A DNA stretch of 5,515 nucleotides from Candidatus Methanofastidiosia archaeon (GTDB taxonomy: Archaea; Methanobacteriota_B; Thermococci; Methanofastidiosales; NM3), in NCBI GenBank assembly GCA_020854925.1, contig JAHKLV010000012.1, forward strand, positions 1-5,515, given 5' to 3'. Shown here one piece after another: positions 1 to 5,515 of this stretch (position 1 is the stretch's first letter; every line of letters starts with the position of its first letter). The notes below the pieces were generated by a model that ran no database searches, was not told the origin of the DNA, and saw only the letters and a program-made list of their open reading frames with translations. The translations under genes were made by a program, and so were the position numbers.

Positions 1-2
1 AA

Positions 3-629
3 ACGAATCACCACCACCGCACCCCTCCGTTCGTACCCCTGCTCGTGGAGCTGCCGGGTCCCGCGGTCGTTTTTGGCGGCGGCAGCGTGGGCATGCGCCA
101 GGCAGCCGGGCTTGCCTCGGCGCATGTCGATGTCGTCGTGGTCGATGCCACAACCCGTGCCGTCCCTGCCGGCGTCCGCTTACTTTGCATGCATGTCACT
201 GACGCATCATTCAAGGAATGCATCCCTGAAGATGCCTCGCTGGTGGTATGTGCCCTTGACGATACGCACCTCAATACCTGCATCACCACGTACTGCCGTA
301 TGCAGGGTATTCTTGTCACCAACGCGTCAGAGGGAGAACAGGGTACGGCACTTTTCCCCAACGTGACAAGGCGGGGCCCCTATGTCGCGGCCGTCTCATC
401 CTCCGGAACGTCGCCTCTCGCCTCGTACGCCATGAGGCGGCTTCTCGAGGCACGTGCCTCGTGGCTTCTCCCCTTCGGGGAGCTTGTTTCCCGGCTCTCC
501 GCGCAGGGTCCCCTCTCCAAGGAGCGCATAGCCCTATTCATGGACGACGAGTCGCTCCTTGTCATCCTTGCCACCGGTGACGTTGATGCTGCAGTCGACT
601 ACGTGGAGGGTGGGCATGGCGATTGCTAA
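3..629 (+). CDS. sirC: Precorrin-2 dehydrogenase / sirohydrochlorin-type siroheme synthase, 5'-partial
   Basis: This protein would oxidise precorrin-2 to sirohydrochlorin with NAD+; some family members also insert iron or cobalt. The frame is open to the left edge, and 208 residues are visible. Counting from the GTG at 45, a Rossmann dinucleotide site GGGSVG lies at residues 11-16, with an acidic strand end (VVVVD) about 20 residues later. The family segment VSSSGTSP follows in the middle, and a helical C-terminal domain ends at TAA 627-629. In-frame codons 30-50 read FVPLLVEL, which matches the first beta strand that normally precedes the glycine motif. The real start is therefore probably upstream of the window, and the GTG at 45 is unlikely to be used. 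Just before this strand the frame reads N-H-H-H-R. The catalytic Asp known from CysG and Met8p is not obvious: the region around residue 93 reads VTNASEGEQGT. It overlaps hemA by 14 nt. The family call is firm; whether it also has chelatase activity is unknown. Confidence 0.88.
   Translation, partial: TNHHHRTPPFVPLLVELPGPAVVFGGGSVGMRQAAGLASAHVDVVVVDATTRAVPAGVRLLCMHVTDASFKECIPEDASLVVCALDDTHLNTCITTYCRMQGILVTNASEGEQGTALFPNVTRRGPYVAAVSSSGTSPLASYAMRRLLEARASWLLPFGELVSRLSAQGPLSKERIALFMDDESLLVILATGDVDAAVDYVEGGHGDC
446..461. repeat. 16-bp perfect palindrome inside sirC
   Basis: CGAGGCACGTGCCTCG equals its own reverse complement over 16 bp and encodes part of L-E-A-R-A-S in SirC. Seven bases further on, CTCCCC-TTC-GGGGAG (468-482) can form a 6-bp hairpin. 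In a coding region this is probably chance combined with codon choice. No function can be assigned, and there is no T-tract to suggest termination. Confidence 0.4.
605..610 (+). promoter_or_regulatory. Shine-Dalgarno site that fixes the hemA start
   Basis: GGAGGG lies inside the end of sirC and leaves 6 nt between its GGAGG core and the ATG at 616. This is a textbook match to the 16S rRNA 3' tail. It favours the ATG at 616 over the in-frame GTG at 610, which overlaps the site itself, and over the far upstream in-frame ATG at 559. Confidence 0.7.
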
Positions 630-1896
630 TGTCTATGCCACTTATCGGGAGTGCACCCCCTCTACAAGCCCCCTCTTCTCGCTGACGGGCGAGCAAAAGC
701 GAGCCGTCATCGCTTATCTCATGGATTCTGTCGCACGCGGGTGCGTATGGTTGCAGACATGCAATCGGGTGGAGCTTTACCTCTCCGTTTCAGAAGATAC
801 GGAGCCTGAAGCGGTCCTTTCGGCTTTTTCACGAGTGAGTGCCCTTACCTGCTCATGCGTATCGGTACGCTGGGGTGATGAGGCGGAATCTCATCTTTTT
901 GATGTCGCTACCACCCTTGATTCCATGGTCGTGGGAGAGCACCAAATCCTTGGACAGGTCAGAGATGCCATGCGTGAGGCATCCGTGCGTGGCACGCTTT
1001 CAGGGGACCTTGGGCTCCTGTTCTCCTCTGCCATCCGCGCCGGCAGGCGTGCACGGGCGGAGACGGCAATCTGCAAGGGCAACGTTTCCATGGCATCTGT
1101 TGCCGTTTCCATGGCTGAGGCGTATGTAGGCACGCTGTCCGGTGCCCGTTGTTTCGTTCTCGGTGCGGGAAAGATATCCCGCATGATTGCCACCATCCTT
1201 GCCAACAAGGGGGCAGGCTTGGTCTGTGTCACCAACAGGACCGATTCCCGTGCCGCCGACCTCGCGGCCGCGACGGGTGCCGTGGCGGTGCCCTATGCCT
1301 CATACCTTTCCCATCTCGCTGCGTGCGATGTCCTTTTCTGCGCTTCATCAGCACCCCATTCCCTTATCCACGGGCCCGACATTCTCCCCGCGATCGCAGC
1401 ACGCCAGATACCGCTTGTCATCATCGATATCGCCATTCCCCCCGACGTTGATGCCGAGGTGAGGAATGCAGGGGAGGTCCGCTACCTTGGCATGGATGAC
1501 GTGCGTGCCCATACCCGCTACGTCGAGTCGTCGCGAATCGGCCAGATACCTGCGGTGCGCAGCATCATTGCACACGAGCGTGCAGCGTTGCGGCGCGCTG
1601 CCTGTACCGGTGGAAGCAAGGAGGCCGTCGCCGATATCTCGTCCTATGTCGAGGCCATCCGAAAAGACGAGCTTGCGCGACTCGTCTCGGGCCCGCTCAC
1701 ACAGGAAACGGTGGATGCCTTTTCCCGTTCCGTCGTCAAAAAGGCTTTTTACCATCTCTACCGTAATATTCATGACGGCTCGTGTCCCTCCGGGCTTGCG
1801 TGCGCGATAAGGGACATGTTCGTGATGCCATGCGCCGAAGAAAAGAGTGATGACCATGTTTCCCAAGACAAGACTACGACGGCTGCGACAGAATAG
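616..1896 (+). CDS. hemA: Glutamyl-tRNA reductase
   Basis: It catalyses NADPH-dependent reduction of glutamyl-tRNA(Glu) to glutamate-1-semialdehyde, the first committed and usually rate-limiting step of C5-pathway tetrapyrrole synthesis in the cytoplasm. With the ATG at 616 it is 426 aa, normal for the family. The catalytic domain carries LQTCNRVELY with nucleophile Cys49. It also has SHLFDVATTLDSMVVGEHQILGQV-type sequence at about 92-115, including the conserved His93 and Gln110. The NADPH domain has LGAGKIS at 182-188 and NRT about 40 residues later, then VIIDIAIPPDVDAEV near 268-282. A helical dimerisation domain spans about 340-404. Two oddities stand out: the usual N-terminal H-[RK]-x-A motif is replaced by a YATYREC stretch, and the usual S-G-L before [DE]-S reads T-T-L. 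A polar tail (405-426) extends into hemB. It probably channels its unstable product to HemL, encoded two genes downstream. Confidence 0.96.
   Translation: MAIANVYATYRECTPSTSPLFSLTGEQKRAVIAYLMDSVARGCVWLQTCNRVELYLSVSEDTEPEAVLSAFSRVSALTCSCVSVRWGDEAESHLFDVATTLDSMVVGEHQILGQVRDAMREASVRGTLSGDLGLLFSSAIRAGRRARAETAICKGNVSMASVAVSMAEAYVGTLSGARCFVLGAGKISRMIATILANKGAGLVCVTNRTDSRAADLAAATGAVAVPYASYLSHLAACDVLFCASSAPHSLIHGPDILPAIAARQIPLVIIDIAIPPDVDAEVRNAGEVRYLGMDDVRAHTRYVESSRIGQIPAVRSIIAHERAALRRAACTGGSKEAVADISSYVEAIRKDELARLVSGPLTQETVDAFSRSVVKKAFYHLYRNIHDGSCPSGLACAIRDMFVMPCAEEKSDDHVSQDKTTTAATE
1845..1851 (+). promoter_or_regulatory. Probable weak Shine-Dalgarno for hemB
   Basis: GAGTGAT, inside hemA, partly matches the GGAGGTGAT complement of the 16S tail and lies 4 nt before the ATG at 1856. 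It overlaps the alternative in-frame starts GTG 1847 and ATG 1850, so it argues mildly for 1856. It is weaker than the sites before hemA and hemL. Confidence 0.4.
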
Positions 1897-2815
1897 GGCG
1901 TTTCGGGACCTCGTCGCCGAGACCGACGTATCCCCCCGCGACCTCATCTATCCCGTATTTGTTTCTGAAGGCCACCGCCAGGAGCTGTGCTCGTTGCCGG
2001 GGCAGTACCGGGAGTCCCTTGCATCGCTTCCTGCCGTCGCGTCACGAGCCCTCGATGCGGGAGTCCCCGCCATCCTTCTCTTCGGCATACCGCGAACAAG
2101 GGATGAGTTCGCATCAGGCGCCTACGACGCCGACGGCATCGTGCAGCGTGCGGTGCGGGCGGTCAAGAAAGAGCATGAGGATCTCCTCGTTTTTACCGAT
2201 GTCTGCATGTGTCAGTACCAGGCGAGCGGCCACTGCGGCGTGCTGCGCGAGGGCCGTATCCTCAATGACGCGTCCCTCCCTATCCTTTCCCGCATCGCGG
2301 TGAGCCATGCCTGCGCCGGCGCCGATGCCGTGGCACCGTCCGACATGATGGACGGGCGTGTAGGCGCCATACGGGAGGCTCTCGACGGCGCCGGCCATGC
2401 CATGACACCTATCATCAGTTATGCGGCGAAGTATGCTTCCTCGTTTTACGGTCCGTTTCGCGACATCTGCTCGTCCGCCCCCGTGACGGGTGACCGTTCC
2501 ACCTACCAGATGGATGCCCGCAACGCCGTGGAAGCGCTTCGCGAGGTGGAACTCGATATTGCCGAAGGCGCAGACATCGTCATGGTCAAGCCGGCCTTGA
2601 GCTATCTTGACATCATCTGCCGTGTCAAGGCCAGGGTGGATGTTCCGGTCATGGCCTACAACGTATCCGGTGAGTATGCACTGATAAAGGCCGGTGCGGC
2701 CGCCGGGGTGCTCGATGAGGATGCCGCCGTCCGGGAGGTTCTTACCTCCATACGGCGTGCCGGCGCTGACCTTATTGCCACCTACTTCGCGCTCACCTAT
2801 GCGGAGGGGCTGTGA
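1856..2815 (+). CDS. hemB: Delta-aminolevulinic acid dehydratase (porphobilinogen synthase)
   Basis: It condenses two 5-aminolevulinate molecules to porphobilinogen. From the ATG at 1856 it is 319 aa, typical for the family, and opens with MFPKTRLRRLR, the usual first residues of HemB. In-frame GTG 1847 and ATG 1850 would add three residues or fewer and cannot be excluded. The catalytic zinc site C-x-C-x7-C is complete (Cys117, Cys119, Cys127 in TDVCMCQYQASGHCGVL), so this is a zinc-dependent type and not the Asp-rich magnesium type. The two Schiff-base lysines are Lys192 (SYAAKYASSFYGPFRD) and Lys245 (MVKPALSYLDII). The SDMMDGRVGAIREAL and MAYNVSGEYALIKAG stretches are also family hallmarks. 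The start lies 41 nt inside hemA, and the stop TGA 2813-2815 shares its last base with the hemL ATG, so translation is likely coupled on both sides. Confidence 0.97.
   Translation: MFPKTRLRRLRQNRAFRDLVAETDVSPRDLIYPVFVSEGHRQELCSLPGQYRESLASLPAVASRALDAGVPAILLFGIPRTRDEFASGAYDADGIVQRAVRAVKKEHEDLLVFTDVCMCQYQASGHCGVLREGRILNDASLPILSRIAVSHACAGADAVAPSDMMDGRVGAIREALDGAGHAMTPIISYAAKYASSFYGPFRDICSSAPVTGDRSTYQMDARNAVEALREVELDIAEGADIVMVKPALSYLDIICRVKARVDVPVMAYNVSGEYALIKAGAAAGVLDEDAAVREVLTSIRRAGADLIATYFALTYAEGL
2803..2809 (+). promoter_or_regulatory. Shine-Dalgarno site for hemL
   Basis: GGAGGGG in the last codons of hemB lies 5 nt before the ATG at 2815 and 2 nt before the in-frame GTG at 2812. The spacing favours the ATG, which overlaps the hemB stop in a TGATG arrangement typical of translational re-initiation. 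Confidence 0.7.
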
Positions 2816-4056
2816 TGGGGGAAGAGGGGCTTGCGGAACGTGCCCTGCACATGCTTGCAGGCGGCGTGAACTCCCCCATCCGCTCGCGCATGCCCGCCGG
2901 ATTCTTTGCCGCACGGGGGGAAGGGCCGTATCTCTATGATACGACGGGGAAGCGGTATCTCGATTACTGCCTTGGCTACGGCCCCCTCATCCTCGGCCAT
3001 GCCCATCCCGCGGTGGCCGATGCCATCTGCTCCCAGGCCTTCCTGGGCACGCTTTTCGGATGTACCTCCGACAGGGAGGTGGCCTATGCCGAGGAGGTGT
3101 TGCGACACCTTCCCTCGCATCTTGGCATGGTACGCTGTGTCAACAGCGGCACGGAGGCCACCATGGCGGCCATACGCCTTGCCCGGGGTATCACGGGGCG
3201 TGAGGACATCGTTGCCTTTGACGGCAGCTACCACGGTGCCCATGACCAGCTCCTTGCACGGAGGGCGCCGGGGGAGGCCACGTCCCCTTCTTCACGGGGC
3301 GTCTGCCCAGCCACGGTCTCTACGACGCATCTTGCCACCTTCAACGATATCGAGAAAACGGCCGACCTTGTCCGCAGGACACGTGCGGCGGCCGTCATCG
3401 CCGAGCCGGTGATGGGCAACATGGGGTGCATCCTGCCGGAAGACGGCTTTCTCTCGGAGCTTCGTGCCGTGTGCACCGAGGAGGGGGCGCTACTCATCCT
3501 TGATGAGGTCATCACCGGATTCCGTCTCACTCCCGGGGGTGCCCAGGAGCATTTTGGCGTCGCTGCCGACATCGCCACCTACGGGAAGGTTGCGGGCGGC
3601 GGCCTGCCCATCGGCCTCGTGGCAGGTTCACGCGAAGTAATGGAACATCTTTCCCCAACGGGCCCGGTCTACAACGCGGGCACCTTCAACGGTAATCCGC
3701 TCTCCATGGCGGCGGGCTGTGCCGCCTTGGCGGAGCTCAGAACCCACGATGCCTTAGCGCGCATCGCTGCACACACAAAGGAGCTTGTGTCTGGCGTGTC
3801 AGATATCCTTCCCCCCGATGCGGTCGTCTGTTCCTGCCCCGGCATGTTCCAGGTGTACTTCGGCACGTCTGGTGTTCATAATGCCGAGGATGCCCGGGCT
3901 GCAGATGGGTCGCGATACCTTTCCTTCCAGCAGGCGCTCTTTTCCGAAGGCGTTTTTTTGCCGCCCTCGATGCATGAGAGCAACTTTCTGTCGGCCGTCC
4001 ATGATGCGGTGGATATCGAACAGACCATTGCGGCTATGGAGCGTGCGCTCCTGTGA
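2815..4056 (+). CDS. hemL: Glutamate-1-semialdehyde 2,1-aminomutase
   Basis: This PLP enzyme of the class-III aminotransferase fold moves the amino group of glutamate-1-semialdehyde to give 5-aminolevulinate, acting directly after HemA. It is 413 aa, slightly shorter than the usual figure of about 425-430. It opens with AGGVNSPIRS, the family signature near the N-terminus. Next come GYGPLILGHAHP and VNSGTEATMAAIRLARG (Asn110-Gly112), then the cofactor-stacking region GSYHGAHD (138-144). Asp230 in LILDEVITGFR pairs with the pyridine nitrogen, and Lys258 in YGKVAGGGLPIG is the Schiff-base lysine. GTFNGNPLSMAAG and FLPPSMHESNFLSAVH close the protein. The strong GAGE/GGAQ landmarks and the pathway context separate it from other class-III aminotransferases. 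The start at ATG 2815 is chosen from the TGATG overlap and the GGAGGGG site; GTG 2812 is one codon upstream. A T7 run near 3953-3959 stays in frame. It overlaps hemC by 4 nt. Confidence 0.96.
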   Translation: MGEEGLAERALHMLAGGVNSPIRSRMPAGFFAARGEGPYLYDTTGKRYLDYCLGYGPLILGHAHPAVADAICSQAFLGTLFGCTSDREVAYAEEVLRHLPSHLGMVRCVNSGTEATMAAIRLARGITGREDIVAFDGSYHGAHDQLLARRAPGEATSPSSRGVCPATVSTTHLATFNDIEKTADLVRRTRAAAVIAEPVMGNMGCILPEDGFLSELRAVCTEEGALLILDEVITGFRLTPGGAQEHFGVAADIATYGKVAGGGLPIGLVAGSREVMEHLSPTGPVYNAGTFNGNPLSMAAGCAALAELRTHDALARIAAHTKELVSGVSDILPPDAVVCSCPGMFQVYFGTSGVHNAEDARAADGSRYLSFQQALFSEGVFLPPSMHESNFLSAVHDAVDIEQTIAAMERALL

Positions 4057-4949
4057 GGTGTGGGACCAGGAAAAGTACGCTGGCGCGCGCCCAGACCAAG
4101 GGGGCTGCCGATGCGGTCGACGCCGTCTGCGGCAGTGGCACCGAGATAGTGCCGATAGTGACCGCCGGAGACCGGTATCACGGCCGATTTGGTAGTGGTG
4201 AGGCTACCAAGCGCCTTTTTACCAAGGAAATTGACGCAGCGCTTCTGGACGGCACCATCGATTACGCCGTGCATTCCCTCAAGGACGTGTCGGTAGACTA
4301 TCCCTTCTACCTCGTCACCCCGCCCCGCTCCTCCCCCTTTGACGCGTTTGTTTCCCCCTATGCGTCCATCGAGGAGCTGCCTCTCGGTGCGCGTGTCGGT
4401 ACGGGAAGCCCGCGGCGCGCATCGGAGCTGTTGCGCCTGCGCCCCGACCTGCGCGTCGAGCCGGTGCGGGGCAATGTCGATACCCGCCTCTCGCTGCTTA
4501 GCTCCTTAGACGCGGTGATCCTCGCAGAGGCGGGGCTGCGCCGCCTTGGCCGTTGGGAATCCACGCCGCACACCTATGCCGTGCTTTCGCCTGATGCCAT
4601 GATGCCCGCACCATGCCAGGGAACGCTGGCCTTGGCATGCCGGCAAGACGATGAGGAAACGAAGGCTCGTCTCAACAGGGTCCTTGATAGAGACACCTTC
4701 ACCTGTTCCCTGGCTGAACGGGCCTTTTTCAGGGAAATTGGCGGCGGATGCCACCTTGCCGCCGGGGCGTACGCCACTGTTGAGCGGGATATACTCACCC
4801 TTCGTGCGGCCATCAACGCCCCCAACGGATCGCTCAGCCTGCGTTCGGAGACGCAGGGACCGGTAGACTGCTTTGAGGCGCTTGCCCGAGGCCTTGCCCA
4901 GCGCATGGCGTCCTGTGGAGGGACGTCGCTTACGGAGATGAACACATGA
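4053..4949 (+). CDS. hemC: Hydroxymethylbilane synthase (porphobilinogen deaminase)
   Basis: It polymerises four porphobilinogen units into the linear tetrapyrrole hydroxymethylbilane on a covalently bound dipyrromethane cofactor. The protein is 298 aa, normal length. The GTG at 4053 starts it directly at MRCGTRKSTLARAQTK, the usual family N-terminus with substrate-binding Arg6. The GTG overlaps the hemL stop as GTGA, and only a weak distant GGAG (4038-4041) precedes it, so expression probably depends on coupling to hemL. The catalytic Asp is Asp78 in AVHSLKDV. The arginine-rich cofactor pocket is seen in GTGSPRRASELLRLRP and RGNVDTRL. The cofactor-anchoring cysteine is Cys233 in IGGGCHLAAGAYA, within a domain 3 that is complete. 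The motif usually reading PAPxQG is PAPCQGTLAL here, adding Cys188 close to the active-site cleft. Its product needs HemD to cyclise correctly to uroporphyrinogen III; no hemD lies in the window. Confidence 0.96.
   Translation: MRCGTRKSTLARAQTKGAADAVDAVCGSGTEIVPIVTAGDRYHGRFGSGEATKRLFTKEIDAALLDGTIDYAVHSLKDVSVDYPFYLVTPPRSSPFDAFVSPYASIEELPLGARVGTGSPRRASELLRLRPDLRVEPVRGNVDTRLSLLSSLDAVILAEAGLRRLGRWESTPHTYAVLSPDAMMPAPCQGTLALACRQDDEETKARLNRVLDRDTFTCSLAERAFFREIGGGCHLAAGAYATVERDILTLRAAINAPNGSLSLRSETQGPVDCFEALARGLAQRMASCGGTSLTEMNT
4934..4941 (+). promoter_or_regulatory. Shine-Dalgarno site for cobA
   Basis: GGAGATGA in the last codons of hemC differs by one base from GGAGGTGA. Its GGAG core lies 8 nt before the ATG at 4946, supporting that start, which overlaps the hemC stop as ATGA. 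Confidence 0.6.
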
Positions 4950-5515
4950 CCGTCTATCTTGTCGGAGCCGGGCCCGGTGACCCGGACCTTATCACGGTGA
5001 AGGGAAGGGCCCTCATCGCCATCGCCGATGTCATTCTGTACGACCGACTGTCCTCTTCCGACCTCTTGGCACACGCCCCCGCGACATGCCTTTTAATCCC
5101 TGTAGGGAAAGAGCCCGGCCGTCATGAGAAGACGCAGGACGAGATAAACGACCTGCTGGTCGCCTACGGGCGCACGCACGCTGTCGTGGTGCGCCTCAAG
5201 GGGGGAGACCCTTTTGTATTTGGGCGCGGCGGCGAGGAGGCCGAGCGGCTCGCCGAGGCTGGCATTCCCTTTGAGGTCGTCCCGGGCATCACCTCTGCGA
5301 TTGCGGCGCCCGCCTACGCCGGCATTCCCGTGACACATCGGGGGCACAACACGTCGGTCACGATACTCACCGGTCACCGATGGGATGCGTCGCGCATACG
5401 TGACACCTACGGTGCCCTTTCCGGCACGCTTGTCATCCTCATGGGCGCCTCATCATTTCCTGCGATATCGGCCGACCTTGTTGCCATGGGGTACGACCCC
5501 GAGACACCGGTGGCG
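4946..5515 (+). CDS. cobA: Uroporphyrinogen-III C-methyltransferase, 3'-partial
   Basis: It transfers two methyl groups from S-adenosylmethionine to C2 and C7 of uroporphyrinogen III, giving precorrin-2, the branch point to siroheme, cobalamin and F430. The first 190 codons are present and the frame is open at the right edge; the family is about 240-260 aa when it is not fused. Diagnostic motifs in order are VGAGPGDPDLITVKG (6-20), the SAM-binding loop RLKGGDPFVFGRGGEE (83-98), VVPGITSAIAAPAYAGIPVTHRG (about 112-134) and TLVILMG (161-167). These identify a SUMT and not one of the later cobalamin methyltransferases. ATG 4946 overlaps the hemC stop by 4 nt. A C-terminal fusion to uroporphyrinogen-III synthase (CobA-HemD) is known in many bacteria and cannot be judged here. 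The name sumT is equally valid. Confidence 0.95.
   Translation, partial: MTVYLVGAGPGDPDLITVKGRALIAIADVILYDRLSSSDLLAHAPATCLLIPVGKEPGRHEKTQDEINDLLVAYGRTHAVVVRLKGGDPFVFGRGGEEAERLAEAGIPFEVVPGITSAIAAPAYAGIPVTHRGHNTSVTILTGHRWDASRIRDTYGALSGTLVILMGASSFPAISADLVAMGYDPETPVA

Noticed and set aside
45..47. GTG as the sirC start
   Set aside because: It would delete the first beta strand of the Rossmann fold, whose coding sequence continues in frame to the window edge; no good ribosome binding site lies before it.
468..482. Hairpin as a transcription terminator
   Set aside because: It lies mid-gene with no following T-tract, and the reading frame of sirC continues normally through it.
559..561. ATG as the hemA start
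   Set aside because: It would add 19 residues with no family resemblance, deep within sirC, while ATG 616 has an ideal GGAGG site and puts Cys49 at the expected position.
1348..1947. 199-codon minus-strand open frame opposite hemA
   Set aside because: No family resemblance and no supporting ribosome binding site seen; explained by the codon bias of hemA.
2114..2914. 266-codon open frame on the minus strand, antisense to hemB/hemL
   Set aside because: It lies wholly opposite two genes with intact catalytic motifs and has no recognisable domain; long antisense frames are common in GC-rich coding DNA.
3953..3959. Run of seven T as a programmed or erroneous frameshift site in hemL
   Set aside because: The conserved GVFLPPSMHESNFLS sequence reads through it in the same frame, so nothing is shifted.
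4574..5074. 166-codon minus-strand open frame opposite hemC/cobA
   Set aside because: A shadow of two well-identified genes, with no motif of its own.

Overview
The window is coding almost from end to end. It holds six consecutive plus-strand genes for the common trunk of tetrapyrrole biosynthesis and its siroheme/corrinoid branch: sirC (5' end cut off), hemA, hemB, hemL, hemC and cobA/sumT (3' end cut off). There is no intergenic gap. Every junction overlaps, by about 14, 41, 1, 4 and 4 nt in order, so this is very likely the interior of one polycistronic, translationally coupled operon. I see no promoter, terminator, RNA gene, mobile element or repeat array inside it.

Together the genes describe one route. 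HemA reduces glutamyl-tRNA to glutamate-1-semialdehyde, and HemL isomerises this to 5-aminolevulinate (ALA). HemB condenses two ALA to porphobilinogen, and HemC polymerises four porphobilinogens to hydroxymethylbilane. After ring closure by a uroporphyrinogen-III synthase (hemD, not in the window), CobA methylates uroporphyrinogen III to precorrin-2, and SirC oxidises that to sirohydrochlorin. From there siroheme, cobalamin, coenzyme F430 or heme (by the siroheme-dependent Ahb route) can be made. No hemE, hemF/N, hemG or hemH is present here.

Organism: the DNA is GC-rich. The order sirC-hemA-hemB-hemL-hemC-cobA, the C5 (glutamyl-tRNA) route, strong GGAGG-type Shine-Dalgarno sites and a GTG start for hemC fit a methanogenic euryarchaeon (Methanomicrobia-like). 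HemL phrases such as GYGPLILGHAHP, YHGAHD and EPVMGN also resemble what I remember of methanogen GSA aminomutases. This is inference from gene order and remembered family sequences. A GC-rich anaerobic bacterium such as a coriobacterium is the main alternative, and the CobA fragment by itself looks rather bacterial.

I did not find a new system. The points worth a second look are local. SirC has no obvious counterpart of the family's catalytic aspartate. HemA has departures from two conserved N-terminal motifs, and its C-terminal tail runs 41 nt into hemB. A 16-bp perfect palindrome with an adjacent hairpin lies inside sirC. HemC has an unusual cysteine in its PAPxQG motif.
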